DNA of 41,536 bases from an uncultured Prevotella sp. GTDB lineage: Bacteria > Bacteroidota > Bacteroidia > Bacteroidales > Bacteroidaceae. The notes beneath the pieces are model-generated. The model saw only the letters and a list, made by a program, of their open reading frames with translations, was not told where the DNA came from and did not search any database. The position numbers and the translations under genes were made by a program. Location of the stretch: positions 1 to 41,536 of the forward strand of contig CAJONQ010000031.1 of the NCBI GenBank assembly GCA_905235835.1. The letters run 5' to 3'. Shown piece by piece: positions 14,714 through 23,721 of the stretch. Position 1 is the stretch's first letter. The number at the start of each line of letters is the position of its first letter.

Positions 14714-17700
14714 TTAAATGAGGGATTGGAAGAGGGAGAGGGCGGAGGCGACAGTGGGGACGTCAGAGAGGAGGAGGGAGCGCTTGCCATTAGCGTCACG
14801 GAACTGGCAGCGACGGGGATGGGAGGCGACATACCGGAGGATGGCATCGAAGGCAGAGCTCTGATAGAACGGGTGATGCGGGTCAGAGACGAAATACAAC
14901 GTCATACGCCCCTGCTTCAGCATCAGCTTCTCACAACCTAACTGTCCCGCTATGCGACGCAACGGGACGACTAACATCAACTCCTCACCCTCAGGCGGTA
15001 CAGGACCGAAGCGGTCGATGAGACGGGAACGGTATGCTGCCAACTGCTCGTCCGTATGCAAGTTGTCGAGTTCCCGGTACAGTAACATCCGCTCACTGTC
15101 CGACGGTACATACTGATCGGGGAAATAGAGGGGAAGGTCAGCATCGATGACGGTATCGATTGAAGAGGTAAGAGGTGAGAGGTGAGAGGTAAGAGATGAA
15201 GGGTTAACGTCAAGGTTAGCGTTAGCGTTTAACTCTTCCTCCCTCAGTTCTGCCATAGCCTGGTTGAGGATCTTCTGGTACGTCTCGTAACCGAGGTCAG
15301 CGATGAAGCCAGACTGTTCGGCACCGAGGAGGTTGCCGGCACCCCGGATATCGAGGTCCTGCATGGCTATCTGGATACCGCTGCCCAGTTCACTGAACGT
15401 CTCTAACGCCTCTAAGCGTCTGCGACTCTCCTGTGGGAGGTCAGCGAGTGGCGGTGCCAACAAGTAACAATACGCCTTGCGGTTGCCACGCCCTACCCTG
15501 CCTCGCATCTGGTGGAGGTCAGAGAGTCCGAAATGGTGGGCACCATTGATGATGATGGTATTGGCATTCGGGATATCGATACCATTCTCGATGATTGTCG
15601 TGGAGAGCAGTACGTCATAGTCGAAATTCACGAAGTCGAAGATGACTTTCTCCAGTTCGTCAGGTTTCATCTGTCCATGACCGATTGCCACCCGTGCCTC
15701 CGGGACATAAGTATGGATCATATCCGCTATCCGTCGCAGGTCGTTGATACGAGGATTGACGAAATACACCTGTCCGTTACGGGACATCTCGAAATTGATT
15801 GCCTCCGAGATGACCTCCGGACTGAGCGTGTGTATCTCCGTCTGGATGGGATAGCGGTTGGGCGGTGGTGTCTGGATGATACTCAGGTCACGGGCTCCCA
15901 TCAGGGAGAACTGGAGGGTACGAGGGATGGGCGTTGCCGTCAGTGTCAGTGTATCGACATTCGTCCGCATCTGACGGAGCTTCTCCTTCGTGGACACCCC
16001 GAATTTCTGTTCCTCATCAATGATGAGGAGACCGAGGTCCTTGAACTTCACCGACTTACCGATGAGCTTATGCGTTCCTATCAAGACGTCAATCTTACCA
16101 TCAGCCAAGTCTTGCAACAGTTCCTTGGTCTGTTTGGGGGTACGAGCCCGGGTGAGGTAGTCGACCTTGACGGGCAGGTCTTTCAGACGGTTTCGGAATG
16201 TCTGGTAATGTTGGAAGGCAAGAACGGTGGTAGGTACCAGTACCGCCACCTGCTTAGAGTCACATGCCGCCTTAAAAGCCGCACGGACAGCGACCTCTGT
16301 CTTACCGAAGCCCACATCCCCACATACCAGGCGGTCCATGGGGCGAGCCTGTTCCATATCCCCCTTCACGTCATTCGTCGCCTTCAACTGGTCGGGTGTG
16401 TCCTCATAGAGGAATGACGCCTCCAGCTCATGCTGCATGAAGCTGTCGGCACTATAGGCAAACCCTTTCTCCCGTTTGCGTGCCGCATATAGTTTGATAA
16501 GGTCACGGGCGATATCTTTCAGTTTGTTCTTCGTCCGTTCCTTCATCCGTTCCCACTGTCCCGTACCCAGCTGGGAGAGGCGTGGCGGTTCCCCATTGTC
16601 CTGTGCCTTGTATTTGCTGACCTTATAGAGGGAGTGGATAGAGACATAGATGGCACCCCCACCCTGGTAGATGATTTTGATCATCTCCTGGTATTTGGGA
16701 GTTTTCGGAGTAGTCGGAGTGTTCTGAGTTATGGGCATGCGGACCAGTCCTCCGAACTTACCGATACCATGGTCGACATGGACGATATAGTCGCCTATCT
16801 CGAACTGTTGGAGTTCCTTGAGAGTAAGCGCCACCTTACCGCTCCTTGCCTTGTCCGTGCGGAGACTATAGCGATGGAAACGGTCGAAGATCTCATGGTC
16901 GGTGAAGATGCAGAGCCGTAGGTCGTGGTCGATGAAGCCTGCATGGATGGTATGTAAGACCCCCTCTACAGGGGGAGTGTTCTTAAAGTCTCCCCTAAGC
17001 AGGGGAGATTTAGAGGGGTCTTCCCCCAATATTGCTTTCAAACGCTCCAGCTGTTTCTGACTATCCGCCAGGACATAGAGGTGGTAGCCTTTCGACTGGT
17101 AGTCTGCAAAGGTGTCACGGAGGAGGTCGAAATTCTTATGGAGCAAGGGTTGCGGGGTGGTATGGAACGACAGAGTCACGTCTGGGCGGGTGTCCATACG
17201 ATGTCCGAAACAGATTTTCCGGAACGAAGCTGCCTCGTCTTGCCATTGTGTCCCGCTGATGACCTGTACCTCCTCCGGGTTCGCCTCCTGACAAGTACGG
17301 TCTATGGCGTCACGGACATAAGAGAAGTCCTTGGCGATAAGGAGCGTCTCCTTCGGGAGGAGGGAGAGGAAGGAGGTGAGCGGTGAGCGGGGAGCGGCTA
17401 AGGGTTGCTGAGACTCGGTCGCAGCAGAGGAGACGAGGGTGACTTCGCTACGCTTGTCACGGGAGAGCTGGTCGTCGACCTCAAAGGTGCGGATGGAGTC
17501 GATATCATCCCCGAAGAAGTCGATACGGAAGGGGAACTCGCTGCTGAAGCTATAGACATCGAGGATGGAGCCACGCAGGGCAAATTGCCCAGGCTCGTAG
17601 ACATAATCCACCTCGTGGAAACCTAAGTCACGGAGGTTCTTCACCAACTCATCAACCTCGACGGTCTGTCCCTGTCGGAGCACCAGGGTCTGTTCCTGTA

Positions 17701-18169
17701 ACTGCTCTGCTGACATGACCTGTTCGGCAAGCGCTTCGGGGTAAGTGATGAGGAGAACGGGGAGCGGGGAGCGGTTAGCGGTGAGCGCATCTTCTGCGGT
17801 TAGCGCGGTGAGGCGGGTGAGGACCTCGGTACGGAGGATCTCATTGGCGGCATCCCGTTGTGCGTATTTGATGGCACGACGGAAGGAAGAGGGGAAGAAC
17901 AGGACCTGTTCGTCTCCCAATATCTGTTTGAGGTCTTGGTAGAAATAACCTGCCTCCTCTTCGTCGTTGAGAATGAATACCCCCCTCTGTCCCCCCTGTT
18001 GAGGGGTGAGGGAGCGGTTAACGGGGAGCGAGGCGAAGAGCAAGGGTGCGGAGGAGGCTACAAGTCCGTCGAGGAAAATCGTTTTCACTGACTTTTCCCC
18101 GATTGCCTTGCGCAGTGCCTCCACCTGTGGTCCCTGCCCATATAACTGTGCTAAATCCTGTATTGTCAT
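14714..18169 (-). CDS. mfd: Transcription-repair coupling factor
   Basis: 1151 residues. In order: UvrB-like N-terminal domains, the RNA-polymerase-interacting CarD-like domain ([21 protein letters not shown], near 460), a DEAD-type helicase with Walker [10 protein letters not shown] (about 613) and Walker [11 protein letters not shown] (about 715), the helicase motif [17 protein letters not shown] (about 890), and the C-terminal TRCF domain. It removes stalled RNA polymerase and recruits UvrA. Several non-conserved linkers come from short repeats: [27 protein letters not shown], a 21-codon palindromic insert (16958-17020), TPTTPKTPK and a run of ten heptamers (15165-15234). All are in frame, so the protein should work. 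It overlaps plsC by ATGA. Confidence 0.97.
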   Translation of the reverse strand: MTIQDLAQLYGQGPQVEALRKAIGEKSVKTIFLDGLVASSAPLLFASLPVNRSLTPQQGGQRGVFILNDEEEAGYFYQDLKQILGDEQVLFFPSSFRRAIKYAQRDAANEILRTEVLTRLTALTAEDALTANRSPLPVLLITYPEALAEQVMSAEQLQEQTLVLRQGQTVEVDELVKNLRDLGFHEVDYVYEPGQFALRGSILDVYSFSSEFPFRIDFFGDDIDSIRTFEVDDQLSRDKRSEVTLVSSAATESQQPLAAPRSPLTSFLSLLPKETLLIAKDFSYVRDAIDRTCQEANPEEVQVISGTQWQDEAASFRKICFGHRMDTRPDVTLSFHTTPQPLLHKNFDLLRDTFADYQSKGYHLYVLADSQKQLERLKAILGEDPSKSPLLRGDFKNTPPVEGVLHTIHAGFIDHDLRLCIFTDHEIFDRFHRYSLRTDKARSGKVALTLKELQQFEIGDYIVHVDHGIGKFGGLVRMPITQNTPTTPKTPKYQEMIKIIYQGGGAIYVSIHSLYKVSKYKAQDNGEPPRLSQLGTGQWERMKERTKNKLKDIARDLIKLYAARKREKGFAYSADSFMQHELEASFLYEDTPDQLKATNDVKGDMEQARPMDRLVCGDVGFGKTEVAVRAAFKAACDSKQVAVLVPTTVLAFQHYQTFRNRLKDLPVKVDYLTRARTPKQTKELLQDLADGKIDVLIGTHKLIGKSVKFKDLGLLIIDEEQKFGVSTKEKLRQMRTNVDTLTLTATPIPRTLQFSLMGARDLSIIQTPPPNRYPIQTEIHTLSPEVISEAINFEMSRNGQVYFVNPRINDLRRIADMIHTYVPEARVAIGHGQMKPDELEKVIFDFVNFDYDVLLSTTIIENGIDIPNANTIIINGAHHFGLSDLHQMRGRVGRGNRKAYCYLLAPPLADLPQESRRRLEALETFSELGSGIQIAMQDLDIRGAGNLLGAEQSGFIADLGYETYQKILNQAMAELREEELNANANLDVNPSSLTSHLSPLTSSIDTVIDADLPLYFPDQYVPSDSERMLLYRELDNLHTDEQLAAYRSRLIDRFGPVPPEGEELMLVVPLRRIAGQLGCEKLMLKQGRMTLYFVSDPHHPFYQSSAFDAILRYVASHPRRCQFRDANGKRSLLLSDVPTVASALSLFQSLI
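15165..15234. repeat. Ten-unit heptamer array inside mfd
   Basis: GAGGTAA, GAGGTGA x2, GAGGTAA, GAGATGA, AGGGTTA, ACGTCAA, GGTTAGC, GTTAGCG, TTTAACT. On the coding strand it gives [20 protein letters not shown]. Every unit on the non-coding strand carries a stop triplet, so only one strand can be translated. Confidence 0.8.
16695..16730. repeat. Nonamer array inside mfd (about 4 units)
   Basis: GGAGTTTTC, GGAGTAGTC, GGAGTGTTC, TGAGTTATG. Period 9 equals three codons, giving the linker [10 protein letters not shown] in Mfd. Confidence 0.65.
16958..17020. repeat. In-frame palindromic insertion in mfd
   Basis: 63 bp, exactly 21 codons. The outer arms are GACCCCCTCTA and TAGAGGGGTC. Two inner hairpins, CCCC(C)TCTACAGGGGG and TCCCCTAAGCAGGGGA, make it a nested palindrome. 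It codes for a [23 protein letters not shown] loop that I do not expect in Mfd. It resembles the palindromic elements known to insert into genes of other bacteria, although assignment to a named family is not possible here. Confidence 0.7.
17375..17402. repeat. Heptamer array inside mfd (4 units)
   Basis: GGTGAGC twice, GGGGAGC, GGCTAAG. The coding strand gives [10 protein letters not shown]. Confidence 0.65.
17761..17802. repeat. Heptamer array inside mfd (about 6 units, one degenerate)
   Basis: GGAGCGG twice, TTAGCGG, TGAGCGC, ATCTTCT, GCGGTTA. The coding strand gives [16 protein letters not shown]. Confidence 0.65.
18004..18031. repeat. Heptamer-like array near the 5' end of mfd
   Basis: GGTGAGG, GAGCGGT, TAACGGG, GAGCGAG. 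The coding strand gives [10 protein letters not shown], next to a G/C-rich palindrome coding for QQGGQRGV. Confidence 0.55.
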
Positions 18170-18927
18170 TGATCGGGGTTCTCTACAAACCCTTGGTATT
18201 CTGGGGTCAGGGAGTTCATGATGGTGTCGTACGACTGTTGGAGGGTGGATTGGACATTCTCAGGTCCTTGCGACTGCGGATAGATTGGTGCATGGATGGT
18301 GAGTGTCAAGGGGTGCCAGTTGACGAAATGCCAGTCACGGAAACGAGGCATCACGTCAAACGAGCCATTAATCGTCATAGGAACCACCGGGAGTTGTAAC
18401 TCATCCGCCAAAGTGAAAGCACCCTTGCGGAACACCCCCATGTGCCCTGTAAAACTACGGGAGCCCTCTGGAAACACCACCACACTACAGTTACCCGTCT
18501 CCAACGTATGGCGTACCGTCTTGTACATCGCCCTGACTTTAGCCGTACCCCGTCGGTCAACAAATATCTGATGCGACTTCTCACAGGCATAGCCGACGAA
18601 AGGAATCTTCTTGAGCTGGTGTTTCATCATCCACTTGAAATTCCTTCCCAGAAAGCCGTATATCAAGAAAATATCAAAAGCACCCTGATGGTTGGCGACA
18701 AACACAAACGACTGGTCTTGGGGGATGTCCTCCCCACCCTCTACCTTCACAGGAAGGAGGAATACACGGGTAATGACCCTTGCCCACCAACGTCCCGGGT
18801 AATACCCCCAGTAATGCCCGTCTCCGATGGTACATCCAACGGCTACCACGAGGGCTGTCCATATCGTCATGAGGATGGTGACAGGGACTGCGATGAACAA
18901 CTGATAGAGTCTATATACGTATCTCAT
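18166..18927 (-). CDS. 1-acyl-sn-glycerol-3-phosphate acyltransferase (PlsC-like)
   Basis: 253 residues. An N-terminal membrane helix (YQLFIAVPVTILMTIWTALVV) is followed by the acyltransferase motifs: NHQGAFD with His80 and Asp85 (HX4D), then VVVFPEGSRSFTGH (substrate-binding motif) and LPVVPMTINGS. It should add the second acyl chain in phosphatidic acid synthesis at the inner membrane. The length is normal. Its stop overlaps the mfd start by ATGA, so the two are probably co-transcribed. A four-unit heptamer array separates it from the glycosyltransferase gene. Confidence 0.92.
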   Translation of the reverse strand: MRYVYRLYQLFIAVPVTILMTIWTALVVAVGCTIGDGHYWGYYPGRWWARVITRVFLLPVKVEGGEDIPQDQSFVFVANHQGAFDIFLIYGFLGRNFKWMMKHQLKKIPFVGYACEKSHQIFVDRRGTAKVRAMYKTVRHTLETGNCSVVVFPEGSRSFTGHMGVFRKGAFTLADELQLPVVPMTINGSFDVMPRFRDWHFVNWHPLTLTIHAPIYPQSQGPENVQSTLQQSYDTIMNSLTPEYQGFVENPDQ

Positions 18928-18928
18928 T

Positions 18929-18956
18929 GGTTAGGGGTTAGCGATTAGAGGTTATC
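18929..18956. repeat. Heptamer array at the glycosyltransferase 3' end (4 units)
   Basis: GGTTAGG, GGTTAGC, GATTAGA, GGTTATC. It codes for the last residues (ITSNR) and the stop codon of the glycosyltransferase and fills the gap to plsC. Confidence 0.8.
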
Positions 18957-19693
18957 GATGGATATTTACGGGTCCAACCGTCCCAACGGAGACGCATCAC
19001 ACCGAAAAACGCCTCACCGAAAATACCACCCGACATCTTAGAGGAACCCTCCCTGCGATTGACAAAGATGACAGGAACCTCCTTGATTTTAAAACCAATC
19101 TTATAGGCAGTGAATTTCATCTCTATCTGGAAGGCATAGCCCTTGAAGCGAATCTTATCGAGCTCGATGGTCTCCAGCACCTTGCGCTTATAACATTTGA
19201 AGCCTGCAGTGGTATCGTGTACCGTAAAGCCCGTGACAAACCGTACGTATTTCGAGGCGAAATAACTCATCAGTACCCTTCCCATGGGCCAGTTGACGAC
19301 ATTCACGCCACTGACATAACGACTGCCGATGGCGAGATCATAGCCCTCGTCAGCACATGCCCCATAGAGGCGTGGCAGGTCGTTGGGGTCGTGACTGAAG
19401 TCAGCATCCATCTCGAAAATATAGTCGTAAGTATGTTCCAACGCCCATTTAAAGCCTGTGATATAGGCGGTGCCGAGTCCCAGCTTTCCTGTTCGCTCAA
19501 TGATAAACAGGCGGTCAGCAAACTCCTCTGCCATCAGTCCCTTGACAATGGCTGTCGTCCCGTCAGGAGAGCCATCGTCAATCACGAGGATATGGAAGCA
19601 TTTCTCCAAAGCGAATATCGCCCGAATAATCTTCTCGATATTCTCTTTCTCGTTATAGGTTGGAATAATTACTATACTGTCACTTGCATTCAT
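18938..19693 (-). CDS. Polyprenol monophosphomannose synthase-like GT2 glycosyltransferase
   Basis: 251 residues from the ATG at 19693. The GT-A motifs are SIVIIPTYNEKENIEKI, VIDDGSPDGT, and FEMDADFSHDPNDLP with the DxD metal site. Further DPM1-like blocks are GSRYVSGVNVVNWP and FVNRREGSSKMSGGI. There are no C-terminal membrane helices, so it is the single-domain DPM1 form, moving a sugar from GDP-mannose (or UDP-glucose) to a polyprenyl phosphate. The frame can be extended upstream to a TTG at 19714, but that would overlap the -7 box at 19712-19719, so the ATG is preferred. Confidence 0.9.
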   Translation of the reverse strand: MNASDSIVIIPTYNEKENIEKIIRAIFALEKCFHILVIDDGSPDGTTAIVKGLMAEEFADRLFIIERTGKLGLGTAYITGFKWALEHTYDYIFEMDADFSHDPNDLPRLYGACADEGYDLAIGSRYVSGVNVVNWPMGRVLMSYFASKYVRFVTGFTVHDTTAGFKCYKRKVLETIELDKIRFKGYAFQIEMKFTAYKIGFKIKEVPVIFVNRREGSSKMSGGIFGEAFFGVMRLRWDGWTRKYPSITSNR

Positions 19694-19711
19694 CTTTTTC
19701 GATATTTGCCG

Positions 19712-19742
19712 CAAAGGTACAAAATTATTTTTGTTTCCGCAA
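19712..19742 (-). promoter_or_regulatory. Promoter of the glycosyltransferase, plsC, mfd unit
   Basis: TACCTTTG at 19719-19712 with TTG at 19742-19740 (20-bp spacing) on the minus strand, 18 bp before the ATG. Confidence 0.65.
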
Positions 19743-20714
19743 AGTAATCACGACGATTTCACCAGGAAGACCCAAACGGAAGGGGATAAGGGCACCTAAA
19801 CCCGTGGAGATGAACATAGCACGGTCGCCTTCACGTACCCAGCCCTCATACTCGTCATAACCGAAGACGGCAGGAGAGAAACCGAAGACATTCGCCTGAC
19901 CACCATGCGTATGACCACTCAGCGTGAGCTGAGCATGACACTGCGGTAGGATGAGTTCACGCCATGCGGTGGGGTCGTGCTGGAGCATGAGGATGAAAGG
20001 CGGTTGTTGGTTAGCGGTTAACGTTGAGCGGTTAGGGATGCCAGCGAGCGTTTTCCTGACATCGCCTTTACGGGGCATCCGCTTGACTGTTCCCCAGTTT
20101 TCCATTCCCGCAATGACGATAGAGTCACTATCGCGACGGATAATGCGGTGCTCATTCATCAGGAGCGTCCATCCAGCTTTCCGCTCCCACTCCTGTGTCT
20201 TCTTTCCATTCGCCTCCTTCGTCAGTGAGTCGTCTGCCACGTAGATGGGATAGTCGTGGTTGCCCAGGACGGAATACATACCGTCGGGAGCCTTCAAGCG
20301 CTGCAGCTGGGGCAGGTGTTTCTCCAGTTCCTCGGGATGCACATTCTGCAGGTCACCCGTAAACACAATCATATCAGGATGCTGCGCCAAGATACTGTCA
20401 ATAGCCCTTTCAAGGAGCCATTTACGGTTGCTGGTCATCGTTCCGATATGCGCATCAGAGAACTGAACGATGCGGTAGCCATCGAAGGCTGCCGGCAGGT
20501 CTTTACTGCGAAACTCGATATGACAGACTTCCAGTTGCTCATAACCTACGAACATGCCGTAGAGAGCAAAGAGAATGACGATCAAGGAGATACTGATGCC
20601 GATTTTCTTACCCCAGCGACGAGGCATGAGATAACGACACAAGAAGAAAATCACCAATGGTGCTACGACAAAGGCGATTATCACGAAAAAAGGTACTGCG
20701 TAACGAGCGATCAT
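19725..20714 (-). CDS. Membrane-anchored metallophosphoesterase (YaeI-like)
   Basis: 329 residues. Two N-terminal helices (about 5-28 and 38-57) anchor it. The calcineurin-like motifs are FSDAHIGT, FTGDLQN, LGNHDY and SGHTHGGQ, a complete two-metal site. Relatives such as E. coli YaeI have phosphodiesterase activity, some on UDP-diacylglucosamine; the real substrate here is unknown. Between GDVRKTLAGI and PFILMLQHDP an extra PNRSTLTANQQP is encoded by heptamers at 20002-20036. The start ATG follows a heptamer array and no clear promoter is seen, so it may be co-transcribed with the MetH-domain gene. Confidence 0.9.
   Translation of the reverse strand: MIARYAVPFFVIIAFVVAPLVIFFLCRYLMPRRWGKKIGISISLIVILFALYGMFVGYEQLEVCHIEFRSKDLPAAFDGYRIVQFSDAHIGTMTSNRKWLLERAIDSILAQHPDMIVFTGDLQNVHPEELEKHLPQLQRLKAPDGMYSVLGNHDYPIYVADDSLTKEANGKKTQEWERKAGWTLLMNEHRIIRRDSDSIVIAGMENWGTVKRMPRKGDVRKTLAGIPNRSTLTANQQPPFILMLQHDPTAWRELILPQCHAQLTLSGHTHGGQANVFGFSPAVFGYDEYEGWVREGDRAMFISTGLGALIPFRLGLPGEIVVITLRKQK
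20002..20036. repeat. Heptamer array inside the metallophosphoesterase gene (5 units)
   Basis: A degenerate first unit, then GGTTAGC, GGTTAAC, GTTGAGC, GGTTAGG. The coding strand gives PNRSTLTANQQ. Confidence 0.75.
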
Positions 20715-20719
20715 TTTTT

Positions 20720-20761
20720 AGTTTTTAGTTTAGAGTTCAGAGTTTAGCGGTTAGCGCATTA
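20720..20761. repeat. Heptamer array between MetH-domain and metallophosphoesterase genes (6 units)
   Basis: AGTTTTT, AGTTTAG, AGTTCAG, AGTTTAG, CGGTTAG, CGCATTA. It includes the stop codon of the upstream gene and ends just before the next start codon. Confidence 0.8.
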
Positions 20762-21548
20762 GGGGGGAGAGGAACTTACGCATGGTCTCAAGGGGGAGTC
20801 CACGGCGATGGGCATAGTCCTGGAGCTGGTCCTCACCGATTTTACCAATCGAGAAGTAATGCGCTTCGGGAAGCGCTATCATCAAACCACTGACACTGGC
20901 ATGTGGCTTCATGGCACCGCTCTCTGTGAGTCGGATGCCTATCTGTTTGAACTGTAACAATTTGTCGAGTACGAAATTTATACTGGTGTCGGGCATGGAG
21001 GGATAGCCCACAGCAGGGCGGATGCCCTGAAACTTCTCCGCATGGAGTTCCTCCATCGTGAGGTGTTCCCCAGGCGCATAACCCCAGATAGTCTGTCGCA
21101 CCTCCTCATGGAGTTTCTCCGCTGCTGCCTCAGCCAGTCTGTCGGCAAGCAGTTGTACCTGCATCTTCTGATACGGGTCGTGGTCGAAGTCCGTCTCCAT
21201 GCCGATATCCACCGTTGTCGCAAAGACACCGATATGGTCGTGGTCGGGATGGATGAAGTCGGCAAGACAGAGATGCTGGGAGGAGGCTTCTTGCTGACGT
21301 AAGAAGGAGCAGCGACAGGGTTGCTGCATACCAGACGATGAGAGGATGATATCATCACCAGCGCTATGAGCGTCGAAGAGTTGGAAGAGGGCATGGACAT
21401 GGTAGGTACTGTTGAGCTGGAGGAGCATATGCTCCGCCTCTTCCCTACTCTGTCGCTGTTGTTCCGTGGTTCTCAACTGCCACGCATGATAGTAATACGC
21501 CCAGTTGATATAGGGTTGTAGCTCGTGAATCTCGTAGGTCTTTCTCAT
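20751..21548 (-). CDS. Stand-alone methionine synthase activation domain protein
   Basis: 265 residues, matching the C-terminal AdoMet-binding activation domain of cobalamin-dependent MetH. It opens with LQPYINWAYYYHAWQLR. The AdoMet-site region is GIRPAVGYPSMPDTS (RPAxGYP), and the end has ALPEAHYFSIGKI. In MetH this domain uses AdoMet to re-methylate the cobalamin when it becomes oxidised. Here it is separate from the rest of MetH, as in other Bacteroidetes, and would act in trans on a truncated MetH encoded elsewhere (inference). It overlaps pyrC by ATGA, so the two are co-translated. Confidence 0.9.
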   Translation of the reverse strand: MRKTYEIHELQPYINWAYYYHAWQLRTTEQQRQSREEAEHMLLQLNSTYHVHALFQLFDAHSAGDDIILSSSGMQQPCRCSFLRQQEASSQHLCLADFIHPDHDHIGVFATTVDIGMETDFDHDPYQKMQVQLLADRLAEAAAEKLHEEVRQTIWGYAPGEHLTMEELHAEKFQGIRPAVGYPSMPDTSINFVLDKLLQFKQIGIRLTESGAMKPHASVSGLMIALPEAHYFSIGKIGEDQLQDYAHRRGLPLETMRKFLSPLMR

Positions 21549-22906
21549 CGGAAGGCGACCTCCTCTCCGATATAATCCGTATCCACCTTGCCGTCTGCAT
21601 AGACCGTATGACCATTACAGAGGGTGCGTTCCACCCTCCACAGGTAGGTATGTCCCTCCATCGGACTCCATCCACATTTGCTCTGGATGACAGAAGGGGT
21701 GACCGTCCAGCCCGTATGAGGACGAACGATCACTATGTCCGCCCGATAACCAGGACGGATAAAGCCCCGTTGGCGTACCTCAAAGAGGCGTGCCGGGTTA
21801 TGGCACATCAGTTCTACAAGTCGTTCTATGGTGAGTACTCCCTGATCCACCAGCTCAAGCATAGTGACCAGTGAGAACTGGATCATCGGCATACCACTCG
21901 CTGCCTTGACACATCCACCCTCTTTTTGTGAAAGGAGATGCGGGGCATGGTCGGTACCTATCACCGTGATACGTCCGTTGCTGAGAGCCTGTTGCAGTGC
22001 CTCCCTGTCGCTTTCCGACTTGATAGCCGGGTTACATTTGATGCGAGTACCCAAGCGATCGTAGTCACGGTCAGAGAAATAAAGGTGGGAGACGGTGGCT
22101 TCGGCGGTGATGGTTGGGGTGCTAGGGGAACTAGTATATCTAGGGGGACTGGGGGGTAATAGTTCCAGTTCCTGGGCGGTGGAGACATGGGCGAGATGGA
22201 AGCGAGTGTGATACTTGCGGGCGAGTTCCACGGCAAGTTTCGTACTCTCATAGCAAGCTTCTACGCTACGAATCTCCGGATGGTGGATGACTTTCGGGTC
22301 GTCCCCATATTTTGCCTTTGCGGCAGTCATATTACGATTGATGATGTCCGTATCCTCACAATGTGCCATTAAAGGCAGTGGTGTGGAGCGGAATATCCGT
22401 TCCAGTGCCTCCCTGCGGTCTACCAGCATATTCCCGGTAGAAGAACCCATGAAGAGTTTGATGCCCGGAATACGGTGGATGTCCAGTTGGGCAAAGCTAT
22501 CCACATTATCATTCGTCGCCCCATAGAAAAAACTATAGTTGACATGACTCTTCTGTCGTGCCAACTTGAATTTCTCCTCCAAAGCCTCTATGGTCGTGGT
22601 CTGCGGTTGTGTGTTAGGCATCTCGAAGAAGGTGGTGACACCCCCTGCCGCTGCTGCCCTACTCTCACTGTCGATATCCGCTTTCTCGGTAAGTCCTGGC
22701 TCCCGGAAATGCACGTGGTCGTCGATTACTCCAGGGAGGATGAAACAGCCGGAAGCGTTGATGGTGGTGATAGGAGAGGAAGGGGGGATAGGGGCTATAG
22801 TGCCTATAGGGGCTATAGTAGTGATAGTGCCATCCTCGATGAGGATGGTACCCTCGAAGGTACGACCCTCATTCACAATCGTTCCACCTTCGATGATTGT
22901 CCGCAT
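21545..22906 (-). CDS. pyrC: Dihydroorotase (class I type)
   Basis: 453 residues of the amidohydrolase family. Metal ligands appear in DDHVHFREPG (His64, His66), MAHCED, LAHVSTA and GTDHAPH; the Lys in GIKLFMGSSTG is the likely carboxylated bridge. It closes carbamoyl-aspartate to dihydroorotate in pyrimidine synthesis. Two low-complexity inserts lie in surface positions: TIAPIGTIAPIPPSSP (residues 30-45, from a period-9 array) and LPPSPPRYTSSPSTPTI (from a CTAGGGGAA-type nonamer array). Both keep frame. It follows the DUF4369 gene by 3 bp and overlaps the MetH-domain gene. Confidence 0.95.
   Translation of the reverse strand: MRTIIEGGTIVNEGRTFEGTILIEDGTITTIAPIGTIAPIPPSSPITTINASGCFILPGVIDDHVHFREPGLTEKADIDSESRAAAAGGVTTFFEMPNTQPQTTTIEALEEKFKLARQKSHVNYSFFYGATNDNVDSFAQLDIHRIPGIKLFMGSSTGNMLVDRREALERIFRSTPLPLMAHCEDTDIINRNMTAAKAKYGDDPKVIHHPEIRSVEACYESTKLAVELARKYHTRFHLAHVSTAQELELLPPSPPRYTSSPSTPTITAEATVSHLYFSDRDYDRLGTRIKCNPAIKSESDREALQQALSNGRITVIGTDHAPHLLSQKEGGCVKAASGMPMIQFSLVTMLELVDQGVLTIERLVELMCHNPARLFEVRQRGFIRPGYRADIVIVRPHTGWTVTPSVIQSKCGWSPMEGHTYLWRVERTLCNGHTVYADGKVDTDYIGEEVAFR
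22104..22160. repeat. Nonamer array inside pyrC (CTAGGGGAA type)
   Basis: CTAGGGGAA, CTAGTATAT, CTAGGGGGA, CTGGGGGGT form the core (about 22122-22157). Period 9 keeps the frame and codes for a Pro/Ser/Thr-rich linker. Confidence 0.6.
22785..22830. repeat. Nonamer array inside pyrC (ATAGGGGCT type)
   Basis: ATAGGGGCT, ATAGTGCCT, ATAGGGGCT, ATAGTAGTG, ATAGTGCCA. The coding strand gives TIAPIGTIAPI near the N-terminus. Confidence 0.75.
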
Positions 22907-22909
22907 AAG

Positions 22910-23617
22910 CTATTCCGTTTTCTCCAGTCCAGTCATCCGTTTCTCATTCTCCTGCGCTGTCGAGTAATAGTCCCTGACATAAGGGTCATTCTTGAACTTA
23001 GGTGTTGCTTTCGACATGATATCCTCTATCTGCGGAGTAAGAATCGGATAGCGATACTGACTGGTAATCATCATAAAGACACCGGGACCGAGGACATTGT
23101 CGAAATTCGCCTCGATGAACCTCATCACCAGGTCGTCCTCTTCCTTGGCGATTCTCGCTGCCTCATTAGCCAACTGGCTATCAATGGTCTCTTCGTCCAA
23201 GCCTTCCAGCAGCATCTGGCTCTGTTTGTGGGAGAGCTCATTCATGCGACTGGTCAACTGGTTATGCTTATCAATGAACTTATAAAGAGAGTCGTTCAAC
23301 GGTGTTCCACCCACCAACTGTCTTGCCGGGTCGATCTTCACTACTATCTCACCTTTCTCCAAGACGACAGGCATGATGCTCTCGTCGTCCATATATAGGC
23401 TTGCCATGCGAACGGTATCCAACAGCCCCGTGAAATGGAACTCACCATGCACGACATCACAGGAGTCTATATTCTTGAATTCATTATCTTTCAGTGCCTT
23501 GAGATAGAGTTTGCTGCCATCCAATGCCGATACAGACGAGGATCCCTCCACGCTGTAAGAGCTGGCGCACGAAGCAAAAAGTGCGACGACGGCAGACAAA
23601 AAGAGTACTTTCTTCAT
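22910..23617 (-). CDS. DUF4369 domain-containing lipoprotein
   Basis: 235 residues from the preferred ATG. A lipoprotein signal (KKVLFLSAVVALFASC) gives Cys as the lipid site. The DUF4369 region runs from KLYLKALKDNEF to the GEIVVKIDPARQLVGGTPLND segment, as seen at the N-terminus of Bacteroidetes thiol-disulfide interchange proteins; the thioredoxin domain is absent, and an alpha-helical C-terminal part takes its place. Its role is unknown. An upstream ATG at 23632 would add five residues, but it is only a few bases from the -7 box, so the inner start is favoured. It is the first gene of the run with pyrC and the MetH domain. Confidence 0.85.
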   Translation of the reverse strand: MKKVLFLSAVVALFASCASSYSVEGSSSVSALDGSKLYLKALKDNEFKNIDSCDVVHGEFHFTGLLDTVRMASLYMDDESIMPVVLEKGEIVVKIDPARQLVGGTPLNDSLYKFIDKHNQLTSRMNELSHKQSQMLLEGLDEETIDSQLANEAARIAKEEDDLVMRFIEANFDNVLGPGVFMMITSQYRYPILTPQIEDIMSKATPKFKNDPYVRDYYSTAQENEKRMTGLEKTE

Positions 23618-23640
23618 AGGTATCTTATTCATTTGTGCTG

Positions 23641-23648
23641 CAAATGTA
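23641..23648 (-). promoter_or_regulatory. Promoter -7 box for the DUF4369, pyrC unit
   Basis: TACATTTG on the minus strand matches TAnnTTTG. No good -33 TTG is seen. Confidence 0.55.
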
Positions 23649-23721
23649 CAACGATGGATTGAAAAGAAGAAAAATATTTGCGCAATTTAATACTTTTGTG
23701 CACATATTTAGAATTTTTTGC

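Noticed and set aside
15512..16417. 301-codon plus-strand frame opposite mfd
   Set aside because: Shadow frame of the intact mfd helicase region; the residues do not form a recognisable protein.
19694..19714. TTG-started extension of the glycosyltransferase
   Set aside because: The extension overlaps the -7 promoter box, and the ATG at 19693 gives the normal family start.
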